Source of the DNA: Micrococcaceae bacterium Sec5.1
GTDB taxonomy: Bacteria > Actinomycetota > Actinomycetes > Actinomycetales > Micrococcaceae
DNA length: 64,000 bases
Assembly (NCBI GenBank): GCA_039636795.1
Contig: CP143430.1
Coordinates: 2,790,001-2,854,000, forward strand
Reading direction: 5' to 3'
Under the pieces are notes generated by a model. That model was not told the origin of the DNA, did no database searches, and worked only from the letters and a program-made list of their open reading frames with translations. The position numbers were made by a program, and so were the translations under genes. Positions 43,097-51,122 of this stretch are shown piece by piece; positions within the stretch are counted from its first letter, which is position 1, and each line of letters starts with the position of its first letter.

Positions 43097-45223
43097 ATGT
43101 TGGATAGCAAGGCCGTTTTGAGCCCGGTGCGCATCGATAACCCTCTAAAGGCAGAGAGTGTGGCAGTGGTTGGCCCCTCCCGGGACGCATGGAAGACCTC
43201 GGGACGGACCTTGGATTACCTCGCCCGGCTCGGCTTCGAGGGGCGGTACTACGCAGTCAGCAGCGTGCACAAGGAAGTGCTCGGTGTACCCACCGTGGAG
43301 AGCCTCTCCGACCTCCCCGAGGTGCCCGACGTTGCTGTCCTCGTGGGTCCGGCCGACAGGGTCATCGAGGATCTTCGCGAGTGCGTGGCGCTCGGCGTCC
43401 CTTTCGCGGTGGCCTTCGCTGCCGGCTTCGGTGAGACCGGCAGGCACGACCGCGACGAGTTGCTCCGTGCAGAATTGGCCAAGGGCACCACCCGACTTAT
43501 CGGGCCCAACTGCATCGGCTTTATGCACGTGGGCCGGTCACTGACCGCAACGTTCTCCTCGGTCCTGCAGCGTAGTGCGATTCCGGCAGGTCACGTGGCC
43601 ATGTTCAGCCAGAGCGGCGGACTCGGAAACGCGCTCATGCAATCCCTTGCCGCACGCGGCGCGAGCGGCTTGAGTGCATGGGCCAGCTCAGGAAACGAGA
43701 TTTCTACGGGCTTTACCGACTGGGCGCAGTGGTTGGGCGCTGATTCGGACACGCATGTCCTCACCTGCATCGTCGAGAGCTTCAGCGCAAACGACGACCT
43801 CGAAGCCGCTGCAACCGCTGCGGGGGACCGCGGAATCCCGGTCATCGTCCTGAAACTGGGACGGTCCACCCGCGGCGCGATGAGCGCCCAGTCGCATACC
43901 GGGAAGCTGGCGGGCAGCGGCCGTGTCGCTCTGAGCGTCCTGCGCCACCGTTTCGGAATGGTGTGTACCTCGCCTGAGCAACTCCTTGATTTGACCGAGA
44001 CGTTCGACGTCTTCCATGGACGGCTCTCCGGCGGTGACCAGGAACTGACGGTCGTCACGACTTCCGGCGCCCAGGTGGGGCTCTGGAACGACCTGGCCGA
44101 TGACCGCGGCCTGACTTTCCGGGATCTTGAACCAGATGCGCTCCAATCAATCGGCGATGCGGTTGGCAGCAATCACCTCGGCAACCCCATCGACGTCGGA
44201 GTCCAGTCATCCACTGCCGACTACCTGCGCATCCTTGAACGGGTCTTCGCCACGACGTCGGACGGTTGGGTTATCGTGACGGCGACCCGGCTCGCGCACG
44301 ATTTCGATGAGTTGGCGGCCGGTATCGCCGGGATGAGCATCCCGGCGGGAGTGCGCGTCATGGTGGTCCCCTTGTCCGAGGACGACCGGGTCACGGCCAC
44401 CCAGGCCGGGATCCTGCGCAAAGCAGGAGTACTTTCCCTGCCTACAGCGGGGCGTGCGCTGGATGCAATCGCGGCCGCATCTTCATGGGCCCAGGTCCAA
44501 AGAACCCGTGCCAACCGCGGAGATCTCGTGGGGAGGGCCCTCAAGACGACGACGACTGACGGGACGTCCAACCTGACGTGGCGTGAGGTGGCTGAATCCT
44601 TGGCGGAATCCGGTGTCCCTGTGCCCGCCAGCCGCGCCGTCCGTGATGTCGACGGCGTTGTCCAGGCCGCCGAGGAGATCGGCTTCCCAGTGGCGATCAA
44701 AATTGACGACGCCGAGATCCTGCACAAGGCAGACGCCGGCGGCGTTTTCATCGGCGTCAACGACGCCGACAGCGCGCGTGCGGCAGCCACCCAGCTCGCA
44801 TCCCTCCAGGGGGAGGCCGCGACGATCTCTGTCCAGGCGATGGCACCAGGGAAGACCGAAGTCCTCCTGGGGCTTCGACGCGATCCCGAATTTGGTCCGG
44901 TCCTCGTCATCGGCGCCGGCGGCGGGATGACTGAGGCAATCGACGATATAAGTATCCTTCCGCTCCCGGTGTCCCGGTCGGAGGTCCGGCAAGCCATCTC
45001 TGACGCGCGCGTTGTGGCCACCAGCCTTCGCGGTGAGGCCGGCGGGAAGACCCTCGAGGCCCTTACGAGCACTGTGATCGACATAGTTGCCTGGGCCGAA
45101 CGGCACGGGAACATCCACGAGTTCGAATTCAATCCCATCCTTGCGGACCCGGCGACAGCAACCGTCACGGTCGTCGATGCTGTCGTCTCAGTCCACACCA
45201 CCTCGTTAGGACCAACAACATGA
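43097..45223 (+). CDS. ADP-forming acyl-CoA synthetase (acetate-CoA ligase family)
   Basis: A 708-aa fusion of alpha and beta subunits of the nucleoside-diphosphate-forming acyl-CoA synthetase family. Order: CoA-binding Rossmann (about 15-140), succinyl-CoA-ligase-like domains with MFSQSGGLGNAL and the phospho-His loop QSHTGKLAGS (about 255-265), then a C-terminal ATP-grasp domain from about 490 (GFPVAIKIDDAEILHKADAGGVFIGV). It activates a carboxylate intermediate to its CoA ester with ATP giving ADP. ATG 43097 follows GGAGG just upstream. It overlaps the MaoC gene by 4 bp. Confidence 0.94.
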   Translation: MLDSKAVLSPVRIDNPLKAESVAVVGPSRDAWKTSGRTLDYLARLGFEGRYYAVSSVHKEVLGVPTVESLSDLPEVPDVAVLVGPADRVIEDLRECVALGVPFAVAFAAGFGETGRHDRDELLRAELAKGTTRLIGPNCIGFMHVGRSLTATFSSVLQRSAIPAGHVAMFSQSGGLGNALMQSLAARGASGLSAWASSGNEISTGFTDWAQWLGADSDTHVLTCIVESFSANDDLEAAATAAGDRGIPVIVLKLGRSTRGAMSAQSHTGKLAGSGRVALSVLRHRFGMVCTSPEQLLDLTETFDVFHGRLSGGDQELTVVTTSGAQVGLWNDLADDRGLTFRDLEPDALQSIGDAVGSNHLGNPIDVGVQSSTADYLRILERVFATTSDGWVIVTATRLAHDFDELAAGIAGMSIPAGVRVMVVPLSEDDRVTATQAGILRKAGVLSLPTAGRALDAIAAASSWAQVQRTRANRGDLVGRALKTTTTDGTSNLTWREVAESLAESGVPVPASRAVRDVDGVVQAAEEIGFPVAIKIDDAEILHKADAGGVFIGVNDADSARAAATQLASLQGEAATISVQAMAPGKTEVLLGLRRDPEFGPVLVIGAGGGMTEAIDDISILPLPVSRSEVRQAISDARVVATSLRGEAGGKTLEALTSTVIDIVAWAERHGNIHEFEFNPILADPATATVTVVDAVVSVHTTSLGPTT

Positions 45224-46368
45224 CCAGCGCAGCTACTGCCGTACCGGCAAAGCAGATCACCGATGAAGACGTCGCTTACATGAAGAGCTTTGTCGGCGAG
45301 TCAGCCGTTATCGTGCAATGGAACGAGGAGGCCAGCACCGACTCGATCCGCCACTACGCGTGGGGGATCGGCGACGAGAACCCGCTGTGGCTATCCGACT
45401 CGTACGCGCAGACAACGCGGTACGGTACCCGGGTTGCACCCCCCACCTTCCTCTACTCCGTGTGTGACGCCGAAGTCGCAATGGGCATGTCAGAGGGCCT
45501 CCAGGCCATTCATCTTGGTGCCGACCTCGACTTACGCCGGCCGATCCGGCTGGGGGAGCGGGTGCGGGCCCGCGCCTTCGTCGAGGACGTACGCGAACGG
45601 GTTGGCCGCCGGTCGGGCCGCCTCGTGGAGCAGGTGGGGCGCACCGATTACTTCGTCGGCGAAGAGCTGGTCGGGATCGTCCGTAACACGATCGTCTGCG
45701 TGGCTCGAAGTTCCGAGGCCCAGCGGATGCACGAACCGCGAGACCCCCACGTCTACACGGACGAGGAGAAGGACCAGATCCGAGCCGCGATCCTTGCTGA
45801 GGAGATCCGCGGCCAGCGCACGCGTTTTGCTGAGACGGTATCCGTCGGCGATGTCGTGCCGCAGGTGGTCAAGGGTCCGCTCGACCTCATCACCATGACT
45901 GCGTACTACGCGGGCGCAATCGGTACCGCCGGCTACCGCGGCGTCGAGACCCGAGTGCGCCAGCAGGAGCGAGTGAGGAACGGCGACCCAAGCGCGCCGA
46001 CGAACCTCGGTCCCGAGCACTTCCTCTCCGAGCCCTTCCCGAGCTTGGGACACCAGGACGCTGCCATGGCGCATGCGATCGGTATGCCGGGCGCGTACGA
46101 CAACGGCAACCAGCGCGTGTCGTGGATGTCGCACTGCGTGACCAACTGGATGGGCGACGACGCGGATCTTGTGTCGCTTTCGGTCCGCATTAAGCAGCCG
46201 GGTGTCTTTGGTGATACCCAGTGGATCGGAGGCGAGGTCACGCGCGTGTTCCGCGATGAGAACCATGGAGCATGCGCTGAACTCACACTGAAGGCCATTA
46301 ACCAGTTAGGTGTGGAGACCACGAGCGCCGTAGCGATCGTCGCCTTGGCCGAGACCCGCACGAGTTGA
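45220..46368 (+). CDS. MaoC-family double-hotdog protein
   Basis: A 382-aa protein with two hotdog domains (about 20-160 and 200-375). The N-terminal half resembles FAS1-type/MaoC N-terminal dehydratase domains (YAWGIGDENPLWLSDSYAQTTRYGTRVAPPTFLYS), with Asp53 and a distant His replaced or displaced relative to the hydratase D-x4-H motif (GDENPLW). The C-terminal half has AYYAGAIGTAGYRG. It probably hydrates an enoyl-CoA produced after activation by the preceding synthetase, with which it is translationally coupled (ATGA). Confidence 0.86.
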   Translation: MTSAATAVPAKQITDEDVAYMKSFVGESAVIVQWNEEASTDSIRHYAWGIGDENPLWLSDSYAQTTRYGTRVAPPTFLYSVCDAEVAMGMSEGLQAIHLGADLDLRRPIRLGERVRARAFVEDVRERVGRRSGRLVEQVGRTDYFVGEELVGIVRNTIVCVARSSEAQRMHEPRDPHVYTDEEKDQIRAAILAEEIRGQRTRFAETVSVGDVVPQVVKGPLDLITMTAYYAGAIGTAGYRGVETRVRQQERVRNGDPSAPTNLGPEHFLSEPFPSLGHQDAAMAHAIGMPGAYDNGNQRVSWMSHCVTNWMGDDADLVSLSVRIKQPGVFGDTQWIGGEVTRVFRDENHGACAELTLKAINQLGVETTSAVAIVALAETRTS

Positions 46369-46390
46369 CGCTAACCGGGTGGATGACTGG

Positions 46391-46458
46391 ATGACGCATT
46401 TTCCCGCCATATTGGCGTCCATTGCCATGCCGGTCCTGCCCCAGCGGCTCTTAGCGTT
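46391..46458 (+). promoter_or_regulatory. Island promoter element, copy C
   Basis: ATGACGCAT at 46391, TTTCCCGCCA at 46400, TTGGCGTC at 46412, TTGCCATGCCG at 46422, and TAGCGTT at 46452 (52 nt after TTTCCC). It drives the Baeyer-Villiger monooxygenase gene. Confidence 0.85.
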
Positions 46459-46482
46459 ATTTGTGAACCGTTATTTGTGAAC
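46455..46482. repeat. 14-bp tandem duplication in the BVMO leader
   Basis: CGTTATTTGTGAAC occurs twice in immediate succession. The first unit overlaps the -10-like box of promoter copy C; the second is an insertion relative to the leaders of the other copies. Confidence 0.95.
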
Positions 46483-46527
46483 GAGGATCGGCAAAGAAGC
46501 CGACGCACTGACATCAAAGGAGATCCG

Positions 46528-48228
46528 GTGGGCTTTTCAAACGTACGAAATCAGGCAGACGGGACTGAGGAATATTCCGTCGTCGTGATCGGCGCGGGCA
46601 TGGGGGGCATCTACGCCCTCCACCGTTTTGCAGATCTGGGACATGACGTCCACGGCTTTGAGGGAGCAGACGGCGTCGGGGGCGTCTGGTATCACAATGC
46701 CTACCCGGGTGCCCGCGTGGACTTGGAGAGCCACAGCTACTCCTTCATGTTTGATCCCGAACTTTACGCGGGATGGGACTGGAGCGAACGATACGCAGCG
46801 CAACCCGAAATCCTGCGCTACCTGAACTATGTTGCGGACCGCCTCGATGTGCGCCGAAACCTTTCGCTAAGCACCTGGGTGACGTCGGCTGAGTGGCAGC
46901 CGCATGAGAACAAATACTTGATCAAGACCAATACGGGCCGGACAGTTTGGGCCCGCTACCTGGTCATGGCCACCGGACAGCTGTCAAAGCCGCGCAAGCC
47001 GGACTTCCCCGGCCTGGATGATTTCCAAGGTGAATGGCATCAAACCGGCCACTGGCCACAAACCCCCGTCGAGTTTGCCGGCAAGCGCGTGGCAGTCATA
47101 GGAACGGGCTCTTCAGGCGTGCAGGCTGCGACTGAGATCGCCAAGACCGCCGGGCAACTCTATGTCCTGCAGAGGACCCCGAACTACTCGATCCCTGCAC
47201 ACAACGGGCCAGCGGACAGGAGGAAGAAGGCCCGGCTCAACAAGAAAGTCCTGCAACTGCGTGATGAGTCATACAATTCTCCAGTTGGGTACGTCATGCA
47301 GGGCTTTGCGGGCAAGGCTTCAGACTTTTCCGAGGAACAGCAACAGCAGATTCTCGAGTCGAGATGGGCGTTCGGGGGCCAGACTTTGCTCGGAACTTTC
47401 TCGGACCAGGGGACGAACATCGACGTTAATAACGTTGTAGCTGAATTCGTCCGCGGCAAGATCCGCGACATGATCGATGATCCGGAGACCGCGGAGAAGC
47501 TGATGCCAACCTCCTACCCAATCGGCATACGGCGCCTCTGCATCGACACCGGGTACTACTCGATCTTCAATCAAAGCAACGTCAGTCTGGTTGACTTGAG
47601 AAGTGATCCGGTGGAGCGCATCACCAAGACCGGGATCAAGACCCGGAACAATGAGTACGAGGTTGATCTCATCGTTTTTGCCCTCGGCTTCGAGGCCTTT
47701 ACGGGAGCCCTGGACCAGGCCAACGTCCGCAATGAGCACGGCCAACAGCCCAGCGACCGGTGGAAGCATAAGCCGCAGACCCATTTGGGGGTCATGACGC
47801 ATGGATTCCCCAACCTGTTCATGCTTACCGGCCCGCAGAGCCCCAGTGTGCTTGCAAACTTCTTCGTGGGGAACAACCAACACGTTGATTTTGTAGCGGA
47901 CATCATGGCGCACGCCGAAAAGAAGGGCGCCGTCCGCATTGAGGCCAGCCTTGAGGCAGAGCGGGAGTGGGGCGAGCACTGCAATGAGATTGCGGAGCCG
48001 CTGTTGCGCCGGGCCGTGGACAACTACATGGTCCACGTCAACAAATACGACGGCTCGCGCTATTTCATTCCGTATGCCGGGGGCTTCGACAAATACGTCA
48101 AAAAGGTCCAGGAAGTTGTCTCCGATGACTACCGCGGCTTCATGTTTTCGAAGGCGTTCGCGTCCGGCAATGCAGGACAAACCGGGAATGAAAGCCGGAG
48201 CCGTGACGCGGTTCTGACAGCAAAGTAG
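46528..48228 (+). CDS. Baeyer-Villiger-type flavin monooxygenase
   Basis: A 566-aa class B flavoprotein. FAD Rossmann VIGAGMGGIYALHRF (about 20-34), GGVWYHNAYPGARVD, ATGQLSKP (148-155), NADPH Rossmann VIGTGSSGVQAATEIAK and an RRLCIDTGYY segment with the expected active-site Arg are all present. The BVMO fingerprint (FxGxxxHxxxWP) at 166-177 reads FQGEWHQTGHWP, with Gln at the conserved His and a His one residue earlier. It inserts oxygen next to a ketone, giving an ester or lactone. The start is GTG 46528 with an AAAGGAG site; the leader is almost identical to that of 25310. Confidence 0.93.
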   Translation: MGFSNVRNQADGTEEYSVVVIGAGMGGIYALHRFADLGHDVHGFEGADGVGGVWYHNAYPGARVDLESHSYSFMFDPELYAGWDWSERYAAQPEILRYLNYVADRLDVRRNLSLSTWVTSAEWQPHENKYLIKTNTGRTVWARYLVMATGQLSKPRKPDFPGLDDFQGEWHQTGHWPQTPVEFAGKRVAVIGTGSSGVQAATEIAKTAGQLYVLQRTPNYSIPAHNGPADRRKKARLNKKVLQLRDESYNSPVGYVMQGFAGKASDFSEEQQQQILESRWAFGGQTLLGTFSDQGTNIDVNNVVAEFVRGKIRDMIDDPETAEKLMPTSYPIGIRRLCIDTGYYSIFNQSNVSLVDLRSDPVERITKTGIKTRNNEYEVDLIVFALGFEAFTGALDQANVRNEHGQQPSDRWKHKPQTHLGVMTHGFPNLFMLTGPQSPSVLANFFVGNNQHVDFVADIMAHAEKKGAVRIEASLEAEREWGEHCNEIAEPLLRRAVDNYMVHVNKYDGSRYFIPYAGGFDKYVKKVQEVVSDDYRGFMFSKAFASGNAGQTGNESRSRDAVLTAK

Positions 48229-48243
48229 ATAGACAGCCAACGG

Positions 48244-48297
48244 GCTCCCCGGAAGCAGGACTGGTCATCCAGTTCAGGCTTCCGGGGAGCTTTTGTT
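48244..48297 (+). terminator. Rho-independent terminator after BVMO
   Basis: Stem GCTCCCCGGAAGC / GCTTCCGGGGAGC followed by TTTTG; the loop itself contains a CTGG-TCAT-CCAG hairpin. It isolates the BVMO gene from promoter copy D. Confidence 0.9.
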
Positions 48298-48327
48298 CTT
48301 GCGGGCAGTCTTCGCCGAGGACACATC

Positions 48328-48400
48328 TTGGCGCAGTTTCCTTCCTTGTTGGCGCCGATGGCCATGCCGTTGCAGCCCCATCCGCTCATAGCGTTGATGG
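48328..48400 (+). promoter_or_regulatory. Island promoter element, copy D
   Basis: TTGGCGCAG at 48328, TTTCCTTCCT at 48337, TTGGCGCC at 48349, TGGCCATGCCG, and TAGCGTTGATGG at 48389 (52 nt after TTTCC). It drives the SDR/flavin reductase operon that starts at 48433. Confidence 0.82.
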
Positions 48401-48432
48401 TGGGCCAACTACCAGGACATGAAGGAACAACC

Positions 48433-49182
48433 ATGGACAACATACTTGAAGGCAAGACAGCAGTAATCACCGGTGCGGGTTCAGGCATGGGTTTGGCAAC
48501 CGCCCGCCTGTTTCATCAGCATGGCGCAAACATTGTCCTGGCCGACTTCTCCGGGGCCCAGGAGAAGACGGCAGTCGAGCTGGGAGACCGCACGGTGCCG
48601 ATCCAGGCTGACATCTCAAACTCGGTAGACGCCAAGGCCATGGTCAGCTTGGCCGTCAGCGAATTCGGTGGACTCGACATCCTGTGCAATATCGCAGGAG
48701 CCAATGCCCCAATGGTGCAGCACCATGAGGCGCTGGAATCGGACTTCGACAAGATGATCAACGTGAATCTCCGGGGTGCTTTCCTCACGATGAAGTTTGC
48801 CATTCCGGCAATGTTGGAGCGCGGCGGGGGATCGATAGTCAATGTGGCTTCAGCCGCAGCCTTGATGGGAACGCCCTTGTATGGCAGCTACAGCGCCTCC
48901 AAGACCGGCCTCCTGGGATTGACCCGCACCATCGCGCTTGAATACGCGGCACAGAATATCCGCGCGAATTCCATCTGCCCGGGCCCCATTAGGACTCCAA
49001 TGATGGAAGAAGCCCTCGCGGAAAACCCTGCGGCCGCCGACTACCTCATCAATATGGTTCCGGCACGTCGCGTCGGAACCGCAGAAGAAGTAGCCAATGC
49101 CGTCCTGTTCCTCGCCAGTGAGCAGTCTTCGTACATTACCGGGATCGCCCTGCCTATTGACGGCGGCCAGACCGCAGCATAG
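48433..49182 (+). CDS. SDR-family oxidoreductase
   Basis: A 249-aa SDR with TGAGSGMG, an Asp at about 38 (LADFS), CNIAG in place of NNAG, and Tyr153-x3-Lys157 (YSASK). Ends SSYITGIALPIDGG. ATG 48433 follows GAAGGAAC; the open frame upstream crosses the promoter and is not coding. First gene of the copy D operon; probably an alcohol dehydrogenase acting just before or after the Baeyer-Villiger step. Confidence 0.93.
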   Translation: MDNILEGKTAVITGAGSGMGLATARLFHQHGANIVLADFSGAQEKTAVELGDRTVPIQADISNSVDAKAMVSLAVSEFGGLDILCNIAGANAPMVQHHEALESDFDKMINVNLRGAFLTMKFAIPAMLERGGGSIVNVASAAALMGTPLYGSYSASKTGLLGLTRTIALEYAAQNIRANSICPGPIRTPMMEEALAENPAAADYLINMVPARRVGTAEEVANAVLFLASEQSSYITGIALPIDGGQTAA

Positions 49183-49255
49183 CGGTCGCGGCGTATTCGG
49201 TCCGGGAGTGGTTCGAGAGCGACCACTCCACTCGGGCACCGAGAGGAAGAAAATC

Positions 49256-49795
49256 ATGAGTCAAAAATTTATGACCCGGCCGAAGGTCAGTGCATTCGGC
49301 AACGACCCCTTGGTGGTGCGAAGCACGTTCGCGCAGTTTCCCTCCGGCGTTGCAGTGCTGGCGATTGAAGCCGGCGATGAGAAGCATGCACTCGTTGCGT
49401 CATCGTTCATGGTTGGAGTGTCGCTGGAACCGTGCCTGGTTGCGGTAGCTGTGCAGAAGTCGTCGGAGACGTGGGAACAGATCAAGGACGCTGCCTCGCT
49501 CGGGGTTTCGATCTTTGGCAAGGGGCAAGGGCATCTGACCCGCAAGCTCGCAGGCAAGGACCGTGCCACACGCTTTGAGCAGGTGGCAGTTGACATCGGC
49601 GAGGACGGAGCCGTGTTCATAGAAGACGCGGCGTTGTGGCTGGAGTGCTCCATCCATGAGGTTTCAGAAGCCGGCGACCACTGGATGGCGCTGCTTGAGG
49701 TGAAGAAGCTCGGAGTTGGGGAAAACGAGCCGCTCATCTGGCACGGTGCAAAGTTCCGCGAGCTTGTTAACTCCCGGTCGATCGACGTCGTGTAG
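49256..49795 (+). CDS. Flavin reductase (second copy)
   Basis: A 179-aa FMN split-barrel reductase: FAQFPSGVAVLAIEAGDEKHALVASSFMVGVSLEPCLVAVAVQKSSETWE, FGKGQGHLTRKLAGKDR and WLECSIHEVSEAGDHWMALLEV, ending with the PLIWHGAKFREL segment. ATG 49256 follows GAGGAAG. It is distantly related to the 25310 product. It can reduce FMN for the LLM and NtaA-type monooxygenases of the island; the FAD enzymes do not need it. Confidence 0.92.
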   Translation: MSQKFMTRPKVSAFGNDPLVVRSTFAQFPSGVAVLAIEAGDEKHALVASSFMVGVSLEPCLVAVAVQKSSETWEQIKDAASLGVSIFGKGQGHLTRKLAGKDRATRFEQVAVDIGEDGAVFIEDAALWLECSIHEVSEAGDHWMALLEVKKLGVGENEPLIWHGAKFRELVNSRSIDVV

Positions 49796-49848
49796 CGGCC
49801 TGGGCCGGTTGCTGCACGTGGGAGGTAAATACGCGCTGGGAGGAAAAT

Positions 49849-50343
49849 ATGAGCGCCATTGATGCGGTGTCCAATGTCGGGTTTCCGTCACTCGCTGCGC
49901 ATGACATCCCGGCGGACCGTACCGTGATTGCGGCCGTGGTCCAGTGGCGGGACAAAATTGCCCTGTTCAGAAGAAGCGGAAATCTTGGTCACGACTGCGG
50001 TCTTTGGCATTGCATCACCGGTTTTATGGAAGCCGGTGCCACGCCTGAACAACAGACCCTTGAAGAGTTATTTGAAGAAACCGGCCTCCAAGACAATGAT
50101 CTCCTGGCCCTCCTGCCGGGACCGGACGTGGTGGTGGCCGACGGTTTGGGGAATCCGTGGCTCATCCACACTTTCACTGCTGTGACGTCCCGCCGGCGGC
50201 TGAAGATCAACTGGGAAAACGACGCCTACCGGTGGACCGCTCCGCACAAGGCCAAGCGGTTCGCCAACCGGGTGGCCTGGCTGGACAACGTGCTCGACGC
50301 AACCGGCCACCTCCCCAATCCACCACTCTCAAAAGAGGAATAG
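49849..50343 (+). CDS. NUDIX hydrolase with degenerate Nudix box
   Basis: A 164-aa NUDIX-fold protein. The box region GFMEAGATPEQQTLEELFEETGL keeps the metal-binding EExxEE-type acids (ELFEE) and the terminal TGL, but the first Glu is Ala and the usual Arg is Glu. The N-terminal AAVVQWRDKIALFRRS strand is typical. It may hydrolyse a nucleotide or CoA derivative or could be a weak or non-catalytic member. It lies 2 bp before the next gene in the copy D operon. Confidence 0.85.
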   Translation: MSAIDAVSNVGFPSLAAHDIPADRTVIAAVVQWRDKIALFRRSGNLGHDCGLWHCITGFMEAGATPEQQTLEELFEETGLQDNDLLALLPGPDVVVADGLGNPWLIHTFTAVTSRRRLKINWENDAYRWTAPHKAKRFANRVAWLDNVLDATGHLPNPPLSKEE

Positions 50344-50345
50344 AT

Positions 50346-51062
50346 ATGACCACCCTTGGAATTATTGGCACCGGAAACATCGGTGCTGCCATAGCGCGTC
50401 TGGCCGTAAATGCCGGGATCCGTGTAGTGCTGTCCAACTCCCGCGGCCCGGAGACCCTAGCCGGCTTCGTCTCAGAGCTGGGACCCCTGGCTTCCGCCGG
50501 CACCGTCGAACAGGCCGCAGCGGCCGGAGACGTTGTGGTGCTCTCCGTGCCGCTCACGGCACACACCGCCGTTCCTGCATCGCTCCTGGAAGGGAAAGCT
50601 GTACTGGACACCACCAACTACTACCCGTTCCGGGATGGAAGGGTGGCTGAGCTCGACGAGGAACGGCTCACTACGAGCGAGCTTGTCCTGCGGCACTTTC
50701 AAGGAGCCGGCCTGACAAAGGCATTCAATAACATCCTGGCGCACCACATTCCGCAGCTGGTTCGTCCCGCCGGCGCCTCCGATCGCACCGCCCTTCCGGT
50801 GGCGGGCAATGACGTTTCTGCCAAAACCAAGGTAATGGGCGTTATCGAGCAACTGGGTTTCGATGCCGTGGACGCTGGCGCGTTGGCCGAGAGCTGGCGT
50901 TTCGAACCGGAAGCCGCTGCCTACACCAGGCTTTACCTGGCTGACCCCGCAACCCCGGACGAAAGCATGCTCGAAGCTCCCGCGGCACCTGTGTCAGCTG
51001 AGCGTCTGGGCGAGGCCCTGAAGCGGGCCGAACCAGTGCGGGTCGCCGCACGCACGTTCTAA
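50346..51062 (+). CDS. F420-oxidoreductase-like NAD(P)-binding protein (copy 2)
   Basis: A 238-aa paralogue of the 30462 product: LGIIGTGNIGAAIARLAVNAGIRVVLSNSRGPETL, DTTNYYPFRDGRVAEL, LTKAFNNILAHHIP and FDAVDAGALAESWRFEP. Residues equivalent to the nicotinamide ribose phosphate pocket (NSRGPE) are conserved in both, which suggests NADP(H). ATG 50346 follows AAGAGGAA; the open frame upstream belongs to the NUDIX gene shadow. Electron acceptor unknown. Confidence 0.87.
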   Translation: MTTLGIIGTGNIGAAIARLAVNAGIRVVLSNSRGPETLAGFVSELGPLASAGTVEQAAAAGDVVVLSVPLTAHTAVPASLLEGKAVLDTTNYYPFRDGRVAELDEERLTTSELVLRHFQGAGLTKAFNNILAHHIPQLVRPAGASDRTALPVAGNDVSAKTKVMGVIEQLGFDAVDAGALAESWRFEPEAAAYTRLYLADPATPDESMLEAPAAPVSAERLGEALKRAEPVRVAARTF

Positions 51063-51122
51063 AAACCCCAACGAGGGTAGTCAAAGAAGCTGCCTGACGT
51101 TTGAAGTAGAAAGTCTGGATAT

